Shown piece by piece: positions 1-8,316 of a DNA stretch of 25,083 nt (the first letter of the stretch is position 1; each line of letters begins with the position of its first letter). The translations under genes were made by a program, and so were the position numbers. This DNA is from Flemingiibacterium sp045586505. GTDB taxonomy: Bacteria; Bacillota; Clostridia; Oscillospirales; CAG-272. The notes below the pieces were generated by a model, which searched no databases, was not told the origin of the DNA, and saw nothing but the letters and a program-made list of their open reading frames with translations. The stretch lies in contig JAZNAL010000019.1 of the NCBI GenBank assembly GCA_045586505.1, forward strand, positions 1 through 25,083, given 5' to 3'.

Positions 1-41
1 TAAAATCGCCGGCCGCGAAGCCCCCGGGAACGGACACGCTT

Positions 42-1226
42 TTATTTTGGTAGTTGAAGTGACAGAGACACAAGATTCTCCGAATTCAGTAAGCTGTCCA
101 GATTGTAAAGTATCAGAGCGCGGTCAGCTTTTATCTCTGCGGCAAAATCAAGCACGGAGGGGTTTCCGACAAGTGGCTTGTAATAGCGCAGGTCGAGGAT
201 CTCAAGATCAAAGTGCGCCGCCAGAAACGGAGCGACGGAATGCCCGAAGCTGTCCTTTATGAGAAGCAGGGTCTCACGCTCCCCCGAGGACGGACTGCCG
301 CCGGCGGGGTATATGCGCACACGCGCGTTGTTACCGCCTATAAAGGCGCTGTATTTATCCTTTTTTTCAAGATAGGAGTGGTCATACATACCATCGAGAG
401 CTTTACCGCCCACGATCTCGCAGATCAGCGTATCATCGCCGGGGTAGCGGAAAAACTCCATGGAATCGGGAGCGATCCATTTCATGCCTGCCTTTGACCA
501 TGTGGTGCCGTAAAACTCCTCCGATACGGTCTCGCGGGTGAAATAATCAAGCGGGTACGCATCTACTCCGAATGATTCCATGATCTCGGTGTAGGCGTAG
601 TATGCGCCGAGAGTCGTCCAGTGATGATCGGTACGGTAGTATACATACTCACCTGCGTCGGCGTACTCGCGAAGGGGTGTCAGCAGATCGATCTGCGGTA
701 TTTCATCTGCTCCGTCAAGTGCGCGGCGAAAAGCAGCATCCGAGATCTCCTTTGCGGGATAGAGAGCAGGCGTATAGCGCGTCAGCACATCCTGAGAGCG
801 CCCTGCCACGGCGAGATGGAGAGGAATATCACCGAGCGCGTCTGCAAATGCGGACACTGCCGCAAGATTTTTGTCCGCCGAAGTATAATTCGGATGGTCT
901 TCCTTAGCGATTATATGCCCATCGGTTCCCAGCAGTACGGAATTGTTCTCGATCTTGCCGATCGCCGTCTCGCTTGCCGCCTTTGCGCCTACAAATAGGT
1001 TGCGGAGCGGCATCTGATCGGTACAGTAGCTTGCCACGTCAGCGGTGAATGAGCCGCTTGTCAGCGCATCAAGCGTGAAACGCGGCGCGGTCTGCAGATA
1101 TCGGTTTTCCTCCTCTGAGTATTCCTTATCTGGAAGCGCCAGCATGGCTATGGCGAAGCCGTATATTATTATCAGCAGCCCAAGGACCGTGACAATGTCG
1201 CTCGGGCGGTATTTTTGTTTGTTCAT
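42..1226 (-). CDS. DHHW family protein (AlgX/AlgJ-like, polysaccharide acetylation partner)
   Basis: A 394-residue protein with one N-terminal hydrophobic segment (about residues 11-31), probably an uncleaved anchor that places the rest outside the membrane. The signature DHHW lies at residues 200-203, in a context (YYRTDHHWTTLGAYY) typical of the DHHW family. That family is related to the SGNH-like AlgX/AlgJ proteins, which transfer or handle acetyl groups on exported polysaccharides. The gene follows an MBOAT gene with a 43-nt gap, the usual pairing for such a module. The start is supported by an AGAAAGG site about 7 nt upstream. The family is clear. The actual polymer acylated cannot be read from the sequence, and no polysaccharide synthesis genes are visible nearby. 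Confidence 0.88.
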   Translation of the reverse strand: MNKQKYRPSDIVTVLGLLIIIYGFAIAMLALPDKEYSEEENRYLQTAPRFTLDALTSGSFTADVASYCTDQMPLRNLFVGAKAASETAIGKIENNSVLLGTDGHIIAKEDHPNYTSADKNLAAVSAFADALGDIPLHLAVAGRSQDVLTRYTPALYPAKEISDAAFRRALDGADEIPQIDLLTPLREYADAGEYVYYRTDHHWTTLGAYYAYTEIMESFGVDAYPLDYFTRETVSEEFYGTTWSKAGMKWIAPDSMEFFRYPGDDTLICEIVGGKALDGMYDHSYLEKKDKYSAFIGGNNARVRIYPAGGSPSSGERETLLLIKDSFGHSVAPFLAAHFDLEILDLRYYKPLVGNPSVLDFAAEIKADRALILYNLDSLLNSENLVSLSLQLPK

Positions 1227-1269
1227 AGGCGTGCCTTTCTTTGGGGTATATTAAAACGACAACTTACAC

Positions 1270-2682
1270 TTAAAACCTGAAATACAAAAACGGGTTGTAT
1301 GACGAATCCACAAGGTATGCGATGCATACAAGCGTTGCGGCGGCAGTACCCACTGCGGCGATGCCGCGTGCCGTGGCTGAACGATCTGTTAGCTTATAAT
1401 ACAGCTTCTTCGGGAGCGGCGTGGATGCGATGACGAGCACGGCGAAGAATACCAGGTTGCGCACCAGATTGTACACATCAAGACTGCTTGCAAATCCGCC
1501 CGTTCCCATGCCGAACATATTGCCGAGGTATTCCATACCTGCTAAAAGATCCTCGAACACGAATAACAGCCAGCCGAACAGTACGAAGAAAAGGGTATAT
1601 ATGCGGGAGACCACAGCGGGAGCACGCTTGAGCAGCTTTAAGAGGAACAGCTTTTCGATCATCAGCAGCGCGAAGTAGTAAAGCCCCCACAGAATGTAGT
1701 TCCAGCTTGCACCGTGCCAGAAGCCGGTGAGAAACCATACGACGAAAATGTTGCGTATGTTCACGAGCTTTGATGTGCGGTTGCCGCCGAGAGGGATATA
1801 CACGTACTCACGGAACCAGGTACCAAGGGAAATGTGCCAGCGGCGCCAGAATTCGGTGATGCTTTTTGATATGTACGGATAGTTGAAGTTTTCGAGGAAT
1901 CGGAAGCCGATCATCTTTCCGAGACCTATAGCCATATCGGAGTAGCCCGAAAAGTCAAAGTAGATCTGGAACGAGTAGCAGATCATACCCATCCATGCGC
2001 CAACCACGGTGCGCTCATCTGCGGGAATGTCGCGGAAGTATTCCCAAAGCTGTCCGGCGGTGTTGGCAAGAAGCACCTTTTTGCACATACCTGCGATAAA
2101 GGTGCGGGTACCTTCCGCAAACAGTGGGATGCTGTGCTGGCGGCAGATGAGCTGATCGTCCACATCCTTGTAGCGGACTATGGGGCCCGCGATAAGCTGC
2201 GGATAGAGGGTCACGTAAGCGCCGAAGGCGGCGATGTTATGCTGTGCGCCGGTGTCAAGACGGTATACGTCGATGACGTAGGAGAGCGCCTGGAAGGTGT
2301 AGAAGGAGATACCGATAGGCAGCTCCAGACCCAGCAGCGGCAGTCCTGACAGCCCGGGGATAAGACGGAGATTTGTCACGAAGAAGTCGTAATACTTGAA
2401 AAAGCCGAGGATCGCAAGATTTATGACCACGGCAAGTATCAGACACAGCTTTGCCCCTTTTTTGTTTTGTTTTTGCTGATTTTTTTCCACGAGCAGACCG
2501 AAAACATAGTCCACGATGATGGTGAACACCATCAGGAACATATAAACAGGCTCGCCCCAGCCGTAAAATACAAGGCTGACCGCAAGCAGAATGATGTTTC
2601 GTGCTCTTATTGGGACGATATAATAAAGGAGCAGGGTTACCGTCAGATAAAGCAGCAAAAATTCAAGACTTGAAAAGACCAT
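1270..2682 (-). CDS. MBOAT family O-acyltransferase (AlgI/DltB/PatA-like)
   Basis: A polytopic membrane protein of 470 residues from the chosen ATG. It carries the MBOAT landmarks: YFDFSGYSDMAIGLG at about 241-255, FWRRWHISLGTWFREYVYIPLGG at about 279-300, and the probable catalytic histidine in FWHGASWN (His323). Members move acyl groups across the membrane onto a secreted polymer together with a DHHW or AlgX-like partner, which is encoded directly downstream. A longer reading from 2712 is possible, but the ATG at 2680-2682 has an AAAGG site 8-9 nt upstream and begins the first membrane segment at once, so it is preferred. Transcription probably starts from the promoter at 2725-2753. The substrate could be teichoic acid, peptidoglycan or an exopolysaccharide. 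Confidence 0.92.
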   Translation of the reverse strand: MVFSSLEFLLLYLTVTLLLYYIVPIRARNIILLAVSLVFYGWGEPVYMFLMVFTIIVDYVFGLLVEKNQQKQNKKGAKLCLILAVVINLAILGFFKYYDFFVTNLRLIPGLSGLPLLGLELPIGISFYTFQALSYVIDVYRLDTGAQHNIAAFGAYVTLYPQLIAGPIVRYKDVDDQLICRQHSIPLFAEGTRTFIAGMCKKVLLANTAGQLWEYFRDIPADERTVVGAWMGMICYSFQIYFDFSGYSDMAIGLGKMIGFRFLENFNYPYISKSITEFWRRWHISLGTWFREYVYIPLGGNRTSKLVNIRNIFVVWFLTGFWHGASWNYILWGLYYFALLMIEKLFLLKLLKRAPAVVSRIYTLFFVLFGWLLFVFEDLLAGMEYLGNMFGMGTGGFASSLDVYNLVRNLVFFAVLVIASTPLPKKLYYKLTDRSATARGIAAVGTAAATLVCIAYLVDSSYNPFLYFRF

Positions 2683-2724
2683 ATGTGTATTACCTTTCGG
2701 TGGATTTTGCATTTTAACCTAATT

Positions 2725-2753
2725 ATTATACTATAAGAAGCTCATTAAAGCAA
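2725..2753 (-). promoter_or_regulatory. Sigma-A type promoter for the MBOAT-DHHW operon
   Basis: On the minus strand TTGCTT (2753-2748) and a perfect TATAAT (2730-2725) are separated by 17 nt. The predicted transcript starts about 35 nt before the MBOAT ATG. The -35 box is weak (3 of 6 bases), the -10 box and spacing are ideal. Confidence 0.6.
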
Positions 2754-2801
2754 GTCGCGGCGTGAAAACAGTGTGTAAATTTTATTAGGCACGCGGAGAC
2801 G

Positions 2802-2837
2802 AAAAAATACCCCGAAACCGCGTGATCTCGGGGTATG
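2802..2837 (-). terminator. Rho-independent terminator of the SDR gene
   Basis: On the minus strand a 9-bp perfect stem (arms 2836-2828 and 2815-2807, ATACCCCGA with TCGGGGTAT) is followed by a run of six T (2807-2802). It lies 11 nt beyond the SDR stop codon and separates that gene from the MBOAT operon. Confidence 0.88.
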
Positions 2838-2847
2838 ACTTTTGTGA

Positions 2848-3705
2848 TTAAACGCCGGAGTAAGCAGCGAAGCCGCCGTCTACGGGAACTACGACGCCGT
2901 TGACAAAGCCGGAGGCCTTGTTGTCAACGAGGAAGAGGAGAGTACCGATAAGATCGTCGGTTTCACCGAAGCGTCCCATGGGAGTGTGGGAGATGATCTT
3001 GTCGGAGCGTAGGGTAAGAGAACCGTCGGGATTGAAGAGAAGCGCGCGGTTCTGGTTGGTTGCAAAGAAGCCGGGAGCAATCGCGTTTACGCGGATGCCA
3101 ACCTTGGAGAAGTGAACAGCCAGCCACTGAGTGAAGTTGGAAACCGCCGCCTTTGCACCGGAGTATGCGGGGATCTTGGTCAGAGGGCAGAATGCATTCA
3201 TGGAGGAAACATTCAGAATAACGGCGTCGCCCTTCTTTGCCATATCCTTTGCGAACACCTGAGTGGGAATGAGAGTGCCGAGGAAGTTAAGATTGAATAC
3301 GAAGCCGATTCCGTCGGGATCGAGATCGAAGAAGGTCTTTATATCCTCTGCGGTGCCCTCGAGATCCTCGGGGAAGAGGTATTCCTTGGTGGTGGTACCC
3401 TTGGGGTTGTTGCCGCCGGCGCCATTGAGCAGAATATCAACGGTGCCGAACTTTTCGAGTATCTTCTCGCGAGCCGCCTCAAGGCTTGCCTTGTCGAGCA
3501 CGTTAGCCGCAACAGCCATAGCAATACCGCCGTCAGCGGCGATCTCGTCAACGACCTTCTGTGCCGCATCCTCTCTGAGGTCGCAAACAGCAACCTTTGC
3601 ACCGCAAGCCGCAAGTGCCTTTGCAAATTCGGCGCAGAGTACACCGCCGCCGCCGGTCACGAGCGCGGTCTTGCCGCTAAGATCAATATGAAAAGGTAAT
3701 TTCAT
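2848..3705 (-). CDS. SDR family oxidoreductase, UxuB (D-mannonate oxidoreductase) type
   Basis: A classical short-chain dehydrogenase/reductase of 285 residues. It has the N-terminal cofactor motif TGGGGVLC at 17-24, a catalytic serine in NVSSM (about 167-168), and the YxxxK pair Tyr181/Lys185 in YSGAK. It also carries the long insertion after NGAGG (about 101-135) that is typical of the UxuB/gluconate 5-dehydrogenase-like group. The last glycine of the cofactor motif is a cysteine. An AAGGAGA site stands 8 nt before the ATG. By family the likely reaction is NAD(P)H-dependent interconversion of D-fructuronate and D-mannonate in hexuronate breakdown. No uxuA or other hexuronate gene is present here, so another sugar-acid substrate is possible. 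It appears to be monocistronic. Confidence 0.82.
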   Translation of the reverse strand: MKLPFHIDLSGKTALVTGGGGVLCAEFAKALAACGAKVAVCDLREDAAQKVVDEIAADGGIAMAVAANVLDKASLEAAREKILEKFGTVDILLNGAGGNNPKGTTTKEYLFPEDLEGTAEDIKTFFDLDPDGIGFVFNLNFLGTLIPTQVFAKDMAKKGDAVILNVSSMNAFCPLTKIPAYSGAKAAVSNFTQWLAVHFSKVGIRVNAIAPGFFATNQNRALLFNPDGSLTLRSDKIISHTPMGRFGETDDLIGTLLFLVDNKASGFVNGVVVPVDGGFAAYSGV

Positions 3706-3866
3706 GTTTATATCTCCTTTATATAATTACTTTCACATTTATTTTACCGCAAAAGAAATCAAAAGGGAAGAGCTTTTTTCGAATATTATCAAAAATTTTA
3801 CGCATATGTAGGAATTCTAACGCCAAATTTGTAAAAGCATATGTTTTTTACCATGTACTTTACGTG

Positions 3867-4832
3867 TCAACCGTCCAGCATGGTGGAAAGTCCCTTTGCC
3901 GTACAATCCATAGGATCGTCGGCAACTGTGATGGTAAGTTCCAGCGACTTTTCAAGATACTCACTGATGCCGGGAAGGTTGGCTCCGCCGCCCACGATGA
4001 TGATGCGGTCGATGCTGGAGCTGTCCTCGCCTTGACGGGGAAGGTTGTTTATAAGCGCCGCGATGGCATCTGCGGCGGCATCCGTCTGCGGTGCACAGCA
4101 TTCGAGCAGATCGTCGGCTTTTACCTCGATGCGTCGCGGCATTCCTGTGGAGCTGTCAACTCCCGTAAAGGTGAGCATCAGTCCGTCGGTTCCGTACAGC
4201 GAGAGCTTGTGCTTTGCCTCACGGGCAGAATTTTGCGTGATGGCAAGTCCGTAGTTTCGGCGTATGTACGAGACTATTCCCGCGTCGGACGCATCTCCCG
4301 CGCCTATAGCGGTCTCAGTGCGAAGCAGTTCGCCTGCGCGTATATACGATGCTTCAATAATGCCCGCACCGATATCGCAGATAACGGTTCCGCTAAGCGC
4401 CTCCACCTCATCCACGGCGGGAGTGAATCCGCTTCCTGCAAGGGAGAGTGGTGCGGAGTCCACAAGCTCGATCTGTCCTGTACGGCAGTCCGAGAGGGCT
4501 TTCCCAAGAAGATCGCGGTTGCGGCTTCCAAGGCCGTATTTAGCGGCGGCGAGCACGTGCTTTCTTGCACGCGGTGCGGCGGTCTCGAGACAGTGATCGA
4601 GTATTTCTGCCGCAAGATTGAAATCGGTGATACTTCCGCCTATCATAGGACGGCGGATGGTGACTGTGCCCGGTGCACGTCCGCGTATGAGTAGTGCTTC
4701 CGTACCCACGGCGATGACGTTGCCCTTTGTATCCACTGCGGCAACATTTGGCTCGCGCAGGACGATTCCTTGCCCCTTCCGGCAGATCTTTATGCTGCGG
4801 GTGCCGAAATCCACTCCGAGATGTACTGCCAT
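3867..4832 (-). CDS. Divergent MreB-like actin homologue
   Basis: A 321-residue actin-fold ATPase related to MreB/Mbl, the filaments that guide peptidoglycan synthesis along the cell side wall. It shows phosphate-1 motif VDFGTRSIKI (7-16), an MreB-like GQGIVLREPNVAAVD block (20-34), phosphate-2 motif DIGAGIIEAS (153-162) and adenosine motif VGGGANLPG (280-288). It is divergent: the EEPMAAAIG block of canonical MreB reads VDSAPLSLAG here (124-133). It is also slightly short. An upstream in-frame extension lies wholly inside maf. The ATG at 4832 is preferred because it has a GAAAGGA site and sits 1 nt after the maf stop. No mreC or mreD follows, unlike the common maf-mreBCD order. It is probably a second MreB-type protein rather than the sole one. 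Confidence 0.75.
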   Translation of the reverse strand: MAVHLGVDFGTRSIKICRKGQGIVLREPNVAAVDTKGNVIAVGTEALLIRGRAPGTVTIRRPMIGGSITDFNLAAEILDHCLETAAPRARKHVLAAAKYGLGSRNRDLLGKALSDCRTGQIELVDSAPLSLAGSGFTPAVDEVEALSGTVICDIGAGIIEASYIRAGELLRTETAIGAGDASDAGIVSYIRRNYGLAITQNSAREAKHKLSLYGTDGLMLTFTGVDSSTGMPRRIEVKADDLLECCAPQTDAAADAIAALINNLPRQGEDSSSIDRIIIVGGGANLPGISEYLEKSLELTITVADDPMDCTAKGLSTMLDG

Positions 4833-4833
4833 A

Positions 4834-5454
4834 TTATTTCTTTTCCTTTCCGATATAATCGTCGGCGCAAAGCCCGAAATGTCGTTCAAGCATCTGCCGC
4901 ATAAGCGACAGCGGCAGTCCCACGACGTTATAATAGTCGCCGTGAAGCTCGGTGACGAAGATCCCGCCGAAGCCTTGAATACCGTATGAGCCGGCTTTGT
5001 CCATAGGTTCACCGGTTTCAACGTAGTATCTTACCTCGCCCTCTCCGAGTTTTGCGAATACCACCTTAGTCTCCTCAGCGTCGGAGACCGATATCTCCCG
5101 TCCGCCGACACGACCGATCATCGCGATGCCCGTAAACACCGAATGCTCCCTTCCCGAAAGCGACATCAGCGTATTGAACGCGCCATCCTTATCTTTTGGC
5201 TTTCCGAGTACGCGTGCGCCGTCCCAGACGACGGTATCCGAGCCGAGCACGATATAGTCGCCGTCGAGCGCCAGGTTCTTATACACCGCTTGTGCCTTGC
5301 GATGTGCAAGCTCGCAAACGAGCTTGCTCGGCGGCAGCTCGCCGTCGATATTTTCATCGCAGCCTGCCACGATGACGGTGAAATCAATGCCGAGCATTTT
5401 AAGTATCTCGCGGCGGCGGGGAGAATTTGACGCCAGAATAAACTTGGGTGTCAT
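4834..5454 (-). CDS. maf: Maf family nucleotide pyrophosphatase
   Basis: A 206-residue Maf/HAM1-superfamily protein. Maf enzymes hydrolyse non-canonical or excess nucleoside triphosphates (for example dTTP/UTP or modified bases) to monophosphates, and in Bacillus Maf affects septum formation. The hallmark motifs are present: ASNSPRRREIL at 8-18, LGSDTVV around 69-75, and DKAGSYGIQGFGG towards the C-terminus. The ATG overlaps the DUF4321 stop codon by 4 bp (ATGA), and the stop lies 1 nt before the MreB-like start, so the three are translationally linked. Neighbouring dUTPase gives the operon a nucleotide-sanitation theme next to cell-shape functions. Family assignment is firm; the preferred nucleotide is not visible from sequence. 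Confidence 0.93.
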   Translation of the reverse strand: MTPKFILASNSPRRREILKMLGIDFTVIVAGCDENIDGELPPSKLVCELAHRKAQAVYKNLALDGDYIVLGSDTVVWDGARVLGKPKDKDGAFNTLMSLSGREHSVFTGIAMIGRVGGREISVSDAEETKVVFAKLGEGEVRYYVETGEPMDKAGSYGIQGFGGIFVTELHGDYYNVVGLPLSLMRQMLERHFGLCADDYIGKEKK

Positions 5455-5705
5455 TTTGCCAGTGCCCTCCCGATTACAAGTGCAAGTATAATAAACAGCA
5501 CCACCGCCAAGGTGAGATTGACAGAGATGGCGAATGTTAGCTGCATGATGCCAAAATCAAGTGAGAGCGGCGAATTCATGCCGAAATCAATGCCAAACGC
5601 CAGCCATGACAGGGAACTTATCCCCTTACACAAATTTCCCACAAATGTGCCGACCACAATTCCGATCAGCACCAGAAATGCATTGTAAAGTTTACTTTTC
5701 GCCAT
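5451..5705 (-). CDS. DUF4321-like small membrane protein
   Basis: A hydrophobic 84-residue protein with an N-terminal membrane segment (about 9-27) and a C-terminal one (about 56-80), separated by a short loop rich in Ser, Gly and Phe. Length, topology and the position directly before maf match DUF4321 proteins of Clostridia, whose function is unknown. The start has a clear AAGGAGT site 7 nt upstream, and the stop codon overlaps the maf start, so it is a real translated gene. A role at the membrane linked to the cell-shape genes downstream is only an inference from position. Confidence 0.78.
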   Translation of the reverse strand: MAKSKLYNAFLVLIGIVVGTFVGNLCKGISSLSWLAFGIDFGMNSPLSLDFGIMQLTFAISVNLTLAVVLFIILALVIGRALAK

Positions 5706-5723
5706 GGGTTACTCCTTTTTATA

Positions 5724-6173
5724 CTAATTCTTTCCCGTGGAACCGAATCCGCCGATACCTCGCTCGGTCTCGTCAAGCTCGGAAGCCTTTATAAAGGCGG
5801 CATGGAGGACGGGGATAAACATGAGCTGAGCGATGCGGTCCCCCGGCTGGATGGTGTAGGGGGCATCGGAGCGGTTAATGAGAGATACGGAGATCTCGCC
5901 GCGGTAGTCGCTGCCGATCACGCCGATGCCGTTGGCAAGGGTGATGCCGTATTTGGTGGAAAGTCCGCTTCGTGCGGCAATTATTGCGACAACACCGGAG
6001 GTCTCGGGAGAGATTGCGATGCCGGAGGGGATCATAGCGCGGCCGTGAGGCTCTATTGTAACGGGCTCATCTGCCGCCGAGCGAAGATCCACCGCCGCCG
6101 AGCCGTTTGTGGCGTATTCGGGAACGAGGGCGCTTTCGCGCACGAGCTTTATCTTTACGTTAATATCATTCAT
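5724..6173 (-). CDS. dut: dUTP diphosphatase (dUTPase)
   Basis: A 149-residue trimeric-type dUTPase, which hydrolyses dUTP to dUMP and pyrophosphate, keeping uracil out of DNA and feeding thymidylate synthesis. All five family motifs are visible in order: AAVDLRS (about 26-32), ARSGLSTKYG (about 67-76), NGIGVIGSDYRGEI (about 81-94, with the catalytic Asp), PGDRIAQLMF (about 109-118) and the C-terminal nucleotide-closing arm RGIGGFGSTGK. Length is normal for the family. The ATG overlaps the TGA of the upstream U32 gene (ATGA), and the DUF4321 gene follows after an 18-nt gap, so it is internal to the operon. Confidence 0.96.
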   Translation of the reverse strand: MNDINVKIKLVRESALVPEYATNGSAAVDLRSAADEPVTIEPHGRAMIPSGIAISPETSGVVAIIAARSGLSTKYGITLANGIGVIGSDYRGEISVSLINRSDAPYTIQPGDRIAQLMFIPVLHAAFIKASELDETERGIGGFGSTGKN

Positions 6174-8218
6174 TTTACGATTCTCCTTATCTTACCGTCT
6201 TTTGGCGGTATGGTTTTGCCCGAAAGTAGTGCCGAGGCTGTCTTTCGGGACTCGTCGGTGAAAATATAGTGACCGCCTTCGATGCGATAGCGGATAAGCT
6301 CGTCCTGCTTGTCCGCCATGAAGATCGGCACGCTGTTGTACATGATATTGCGATGCTTCCATGCGCGGGAAAGCGGAAAATCGGTACCCCTACGGTCACG
6401 CAGAGGAAGGAAGCCGCGCTTTTTGCATTCATCACAGGAATAGAGATCGCGGATTACGCATTTTTCAAGGGTCATCAGCGGAACTCTGCCGTAGATTATC
6501 GGCGGGAGTCCCAGATCGCGAAGCTGGGGCAGGGTAAGCTCGGGGGAGGCGATGAGATCGGTGAATCCCAACTCCGTGAGGGCCTCGACGGTGTAGGCGT
6601 TGAAAATGTTAAGCCTGAAATCTCCGTGGACCTCCATACCCGCAGCCCTTGCAAGTGCAATATGACCGAGGTTTGATACGAGCGCATGGCGTATTCCCGC
6701 TTCGGCGGCTGATCTTAACATCGCGGCGACCTCGGAAGCTTCCGAATCAAATACTACCGGCGGGATTATAACACCGCTTACCTTGCCGCTCATCTCGGGC
6801 GAGAAATTTTCCAGCGGGAGGTAGATTATCCCGCAGTCAGACACGTTGTCGGGAATACTGTCAAATGAGTGAAATCTTACGGTTTTAGCGGGTGCGGGCA
6901 GGCTGAGTCGCGGCGCATCAAGCTTTTTCGGAAGCCTTTGCTCGCGGCGGAGCGTCAGCTTTTTTGTGATCGCGTCCACTGCGTCGCGGCGGAGAGCGTT
7001 GAGCGCGGACAACGGCATGATGAGGTCGTCATCCAGATGAACAGTGCCGCTTCCGGGGCGGAAGGGGGTGCCTCCCAGCTTTTCGAGGTTTTTTATTACG
7101 GCTTCATATGTCAGCGGACGGTTTTCCGCCTTGTCGGGGACAGCCCCGTATACGGTGGCGGTGATTCCGTCAACCTCGGCGTGAAGCTCTGCGGGCTTGC
7201 CCGCTTCGATGCGCACACGCATATTAAACGGACGGCGGCGCTCACGGCACAGCGCGGCGTAATCCACGGCTTTAGCGGCTTTGTCCGCGCTTTCTGCCTT
7301 GTCCGCTTCGGTGCGGATGCCGAGCATTTTGCGGTCCACCCTTTTGGTGAAATATCCGTCGGTGAATCCGCTTCGCGAAAACAGCGCGCGAAGCTCGGAA
7401 AGCTCACTCTCGGCGGCATTGCGTCCCTCGTCCAGTAAACGGCGGTAGATGCGTGTCACGCCGTAGACGTAATCGGGGCTTTTCATTCTGCCCTCTATTT
7501 TAAGCGATGTCACTCCGAGATCGAGAATATCAGTGATATGGGATGCAAGACAGATGTCTTTAAGGCTTAACGCATATGTGTCCCGTTCCTTGCCGCCGCA
7601 TTTTTTGTAAGGGAGTCTGCAGGGCTGGGCGCATTCGCCTCGGTTGCCGCTCCGCCCGCCGATCAGCGAGCTTGCAAGGCATCCGCCCGACTGCGAGACG
7701 CAGATGGCACCGTGAATAAACATCTCGGTTTCGATGGGCGAGTTTTTGCAGAGAAGGGCAAGATCCTCCCGTGACAGCTCGCGTGCCGCAACCATACGGG
7801 AAAATCCCATATCGGAAAGCACACGTGCGGCGTCGGTGTTGTGCCCCGCCGCTTGAGTGCTTGCGTGAAGCTCGAAGTCGGGGAAATAGCGATGGATCAG
7901 CCGTGCCGCACCGAGATCGGCTACGATAAGCGCGTCGGCGCCAAGTGTGTAAAGCTCTTCCACATAACGGAGCACATCCGACATTTCGCGGTCATGCACC
8001 AGTGTGTTGAGGGTTATGTTGGTTTTGACGCCGAACAGACGGCATTTGTCAATGGCATCCCTGAGCGCATCGCCTGCGAAATTCTTGGCGTTCATTCGCG
8101 CATTGAATGCCGCACCGCCGAAATATACCGCGTCGGCACCGCCTGCAATGGCGGCATCCAGCGCCTCGGGCGAGCCTGCGGGGGCAAGCAGCTCGGGAAG
8201 ATGTACTGTATTATTCAT
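6170..8218 (-). CDS. Peptidase U32 family protein, long RlhA/YdcP-like form
   Basis: A 682-residue member of the U32 family. The N-terminal barrel begins with PELLAPAGSPEALDAAIAGG, and the family signature region FIHGAICVSQSGGC...GGRSGNRGECAQPCR (about 168-201) contains four closely spaced cysteines (173, 180, 196, 200). A long C-terminal half (beyond about 300) matches the architecture of RlhA/YdcP-type proteins, which in E. coli are needed for hydroxylation of 23S rRNA C2501; older annotations call them collagenases. Which role applies here is not decidable by eye. It is the first gene of a five-gene minus-strand operon. The start has only a weak AGAGAAAG site, so translation may be modest, and a promoter lies at 8317-8344. 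Confidence 0.88.
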   Translation of the reverse strand: MNNTVHLPELLAPAGSPEALDAAIAGGADAVYFGGAAFNARMNAKNFAGDALRDAIDKCRLFGVKTNITLNTLVHDREMSDVLRYVEELYTLGADALIVADLGAARLIHRYFPDFELHASTQAAGHNTDAARVLSDMGFSRMVAARELSREDLALLCKNSPIETEMFIHGAICVSQSGGCLASSLIGGRSGNRGECAQPCRLPYKKCGGKERDTYALSLKDICLASHITDILDLGVTSLKIEGRMKSPDYVYGVTRIYRRLLDEGRNAAESELSELRALFSRSGFTDGYFTKRVDRKMLGIRTEADKAESADKAAKAVDYAALCRERRRPFNMRVRIEAGKPAELHAEVDGITATVYGAVPDKAENRPLTYEAVIKNLEKLGGTPFRPGSGTVHLDDDLIMPLSALNALRRDAVDAITKKLTLRREQRLPKKLDAPRLSLPAPAKTVRFHSFDSIPDNVSDCGIIYLPLENFSPEMSGKVSGVIIPPVVFDSEASEVAAMLRSAAEAGIRHALVSNLGHIALARAAGMEVHGDFRLNIFNAYTVEALTELGFTDLIASPELTLPQLRDLGLPPIIYGRVPLMTLEKCVIRDLYSCDECKKRGFLPLRDRRGTDFPLSRAWKHRNIMYNSVPIFMADKQDELIRYRIEGGHYIFTDESRKTASALLSGKTIPPKDGKIRRIVK

Positions 8219-8258
8219 ATATATTCGCTTTCTCTTCTATAATTTTACTGAGAAACTC

Positions 8259-8287
8259 TTGCAATTTTAAGGAATACAGGGTATAAT
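8259..8287 (+). promoter_or_regulatory. Promoter for the lipoprotein-proB-recG-rarA-ymdB operon
   Basis: TTGCAA (8259-8264) and a perfect TATAAT (8282-8287) are 17 nt apart. The predicted start near 8294 gives a leader of about 118 nt before the lipoprotein ATG, which has an AAGGAG site 10 nt upstream. Confidence 0.65.
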
Positions 8288-8316
8288 ATAATCGGTGGAT
8301 AATGTTACTTATATAT

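Noticed and set aside
1..41. Possible end of a neighbouring gene or terminator at the left edge
   Set aside because: The 41 bases are GC-rich, with small CCGG dyads but no stem plus T-run, and too short to assign to a gene.
3802..3844. Direct repeat GCATATGT in the SDR upstream region
   Set aside because: Only 8 bp in AT-rich DNA, two copies, with no fit to a clear promoter; chance is a sufficient explanation. No convincing promoter for the SDR gene was found in 3706-3866.
3864..4694. 276-codon open frame on the plus strand
   Set aside because: It is antisense to the MreB-like gene, which has clear actin-fold motifs and a ribosome site; the translation shows no family features.
4833..5021. 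N-terminal extension of the MreB-like protein by 63 residues
   Set aside because: The extension is maf coding sequence read in another frame; the MreB fold begins at MAVHLGVDFG.
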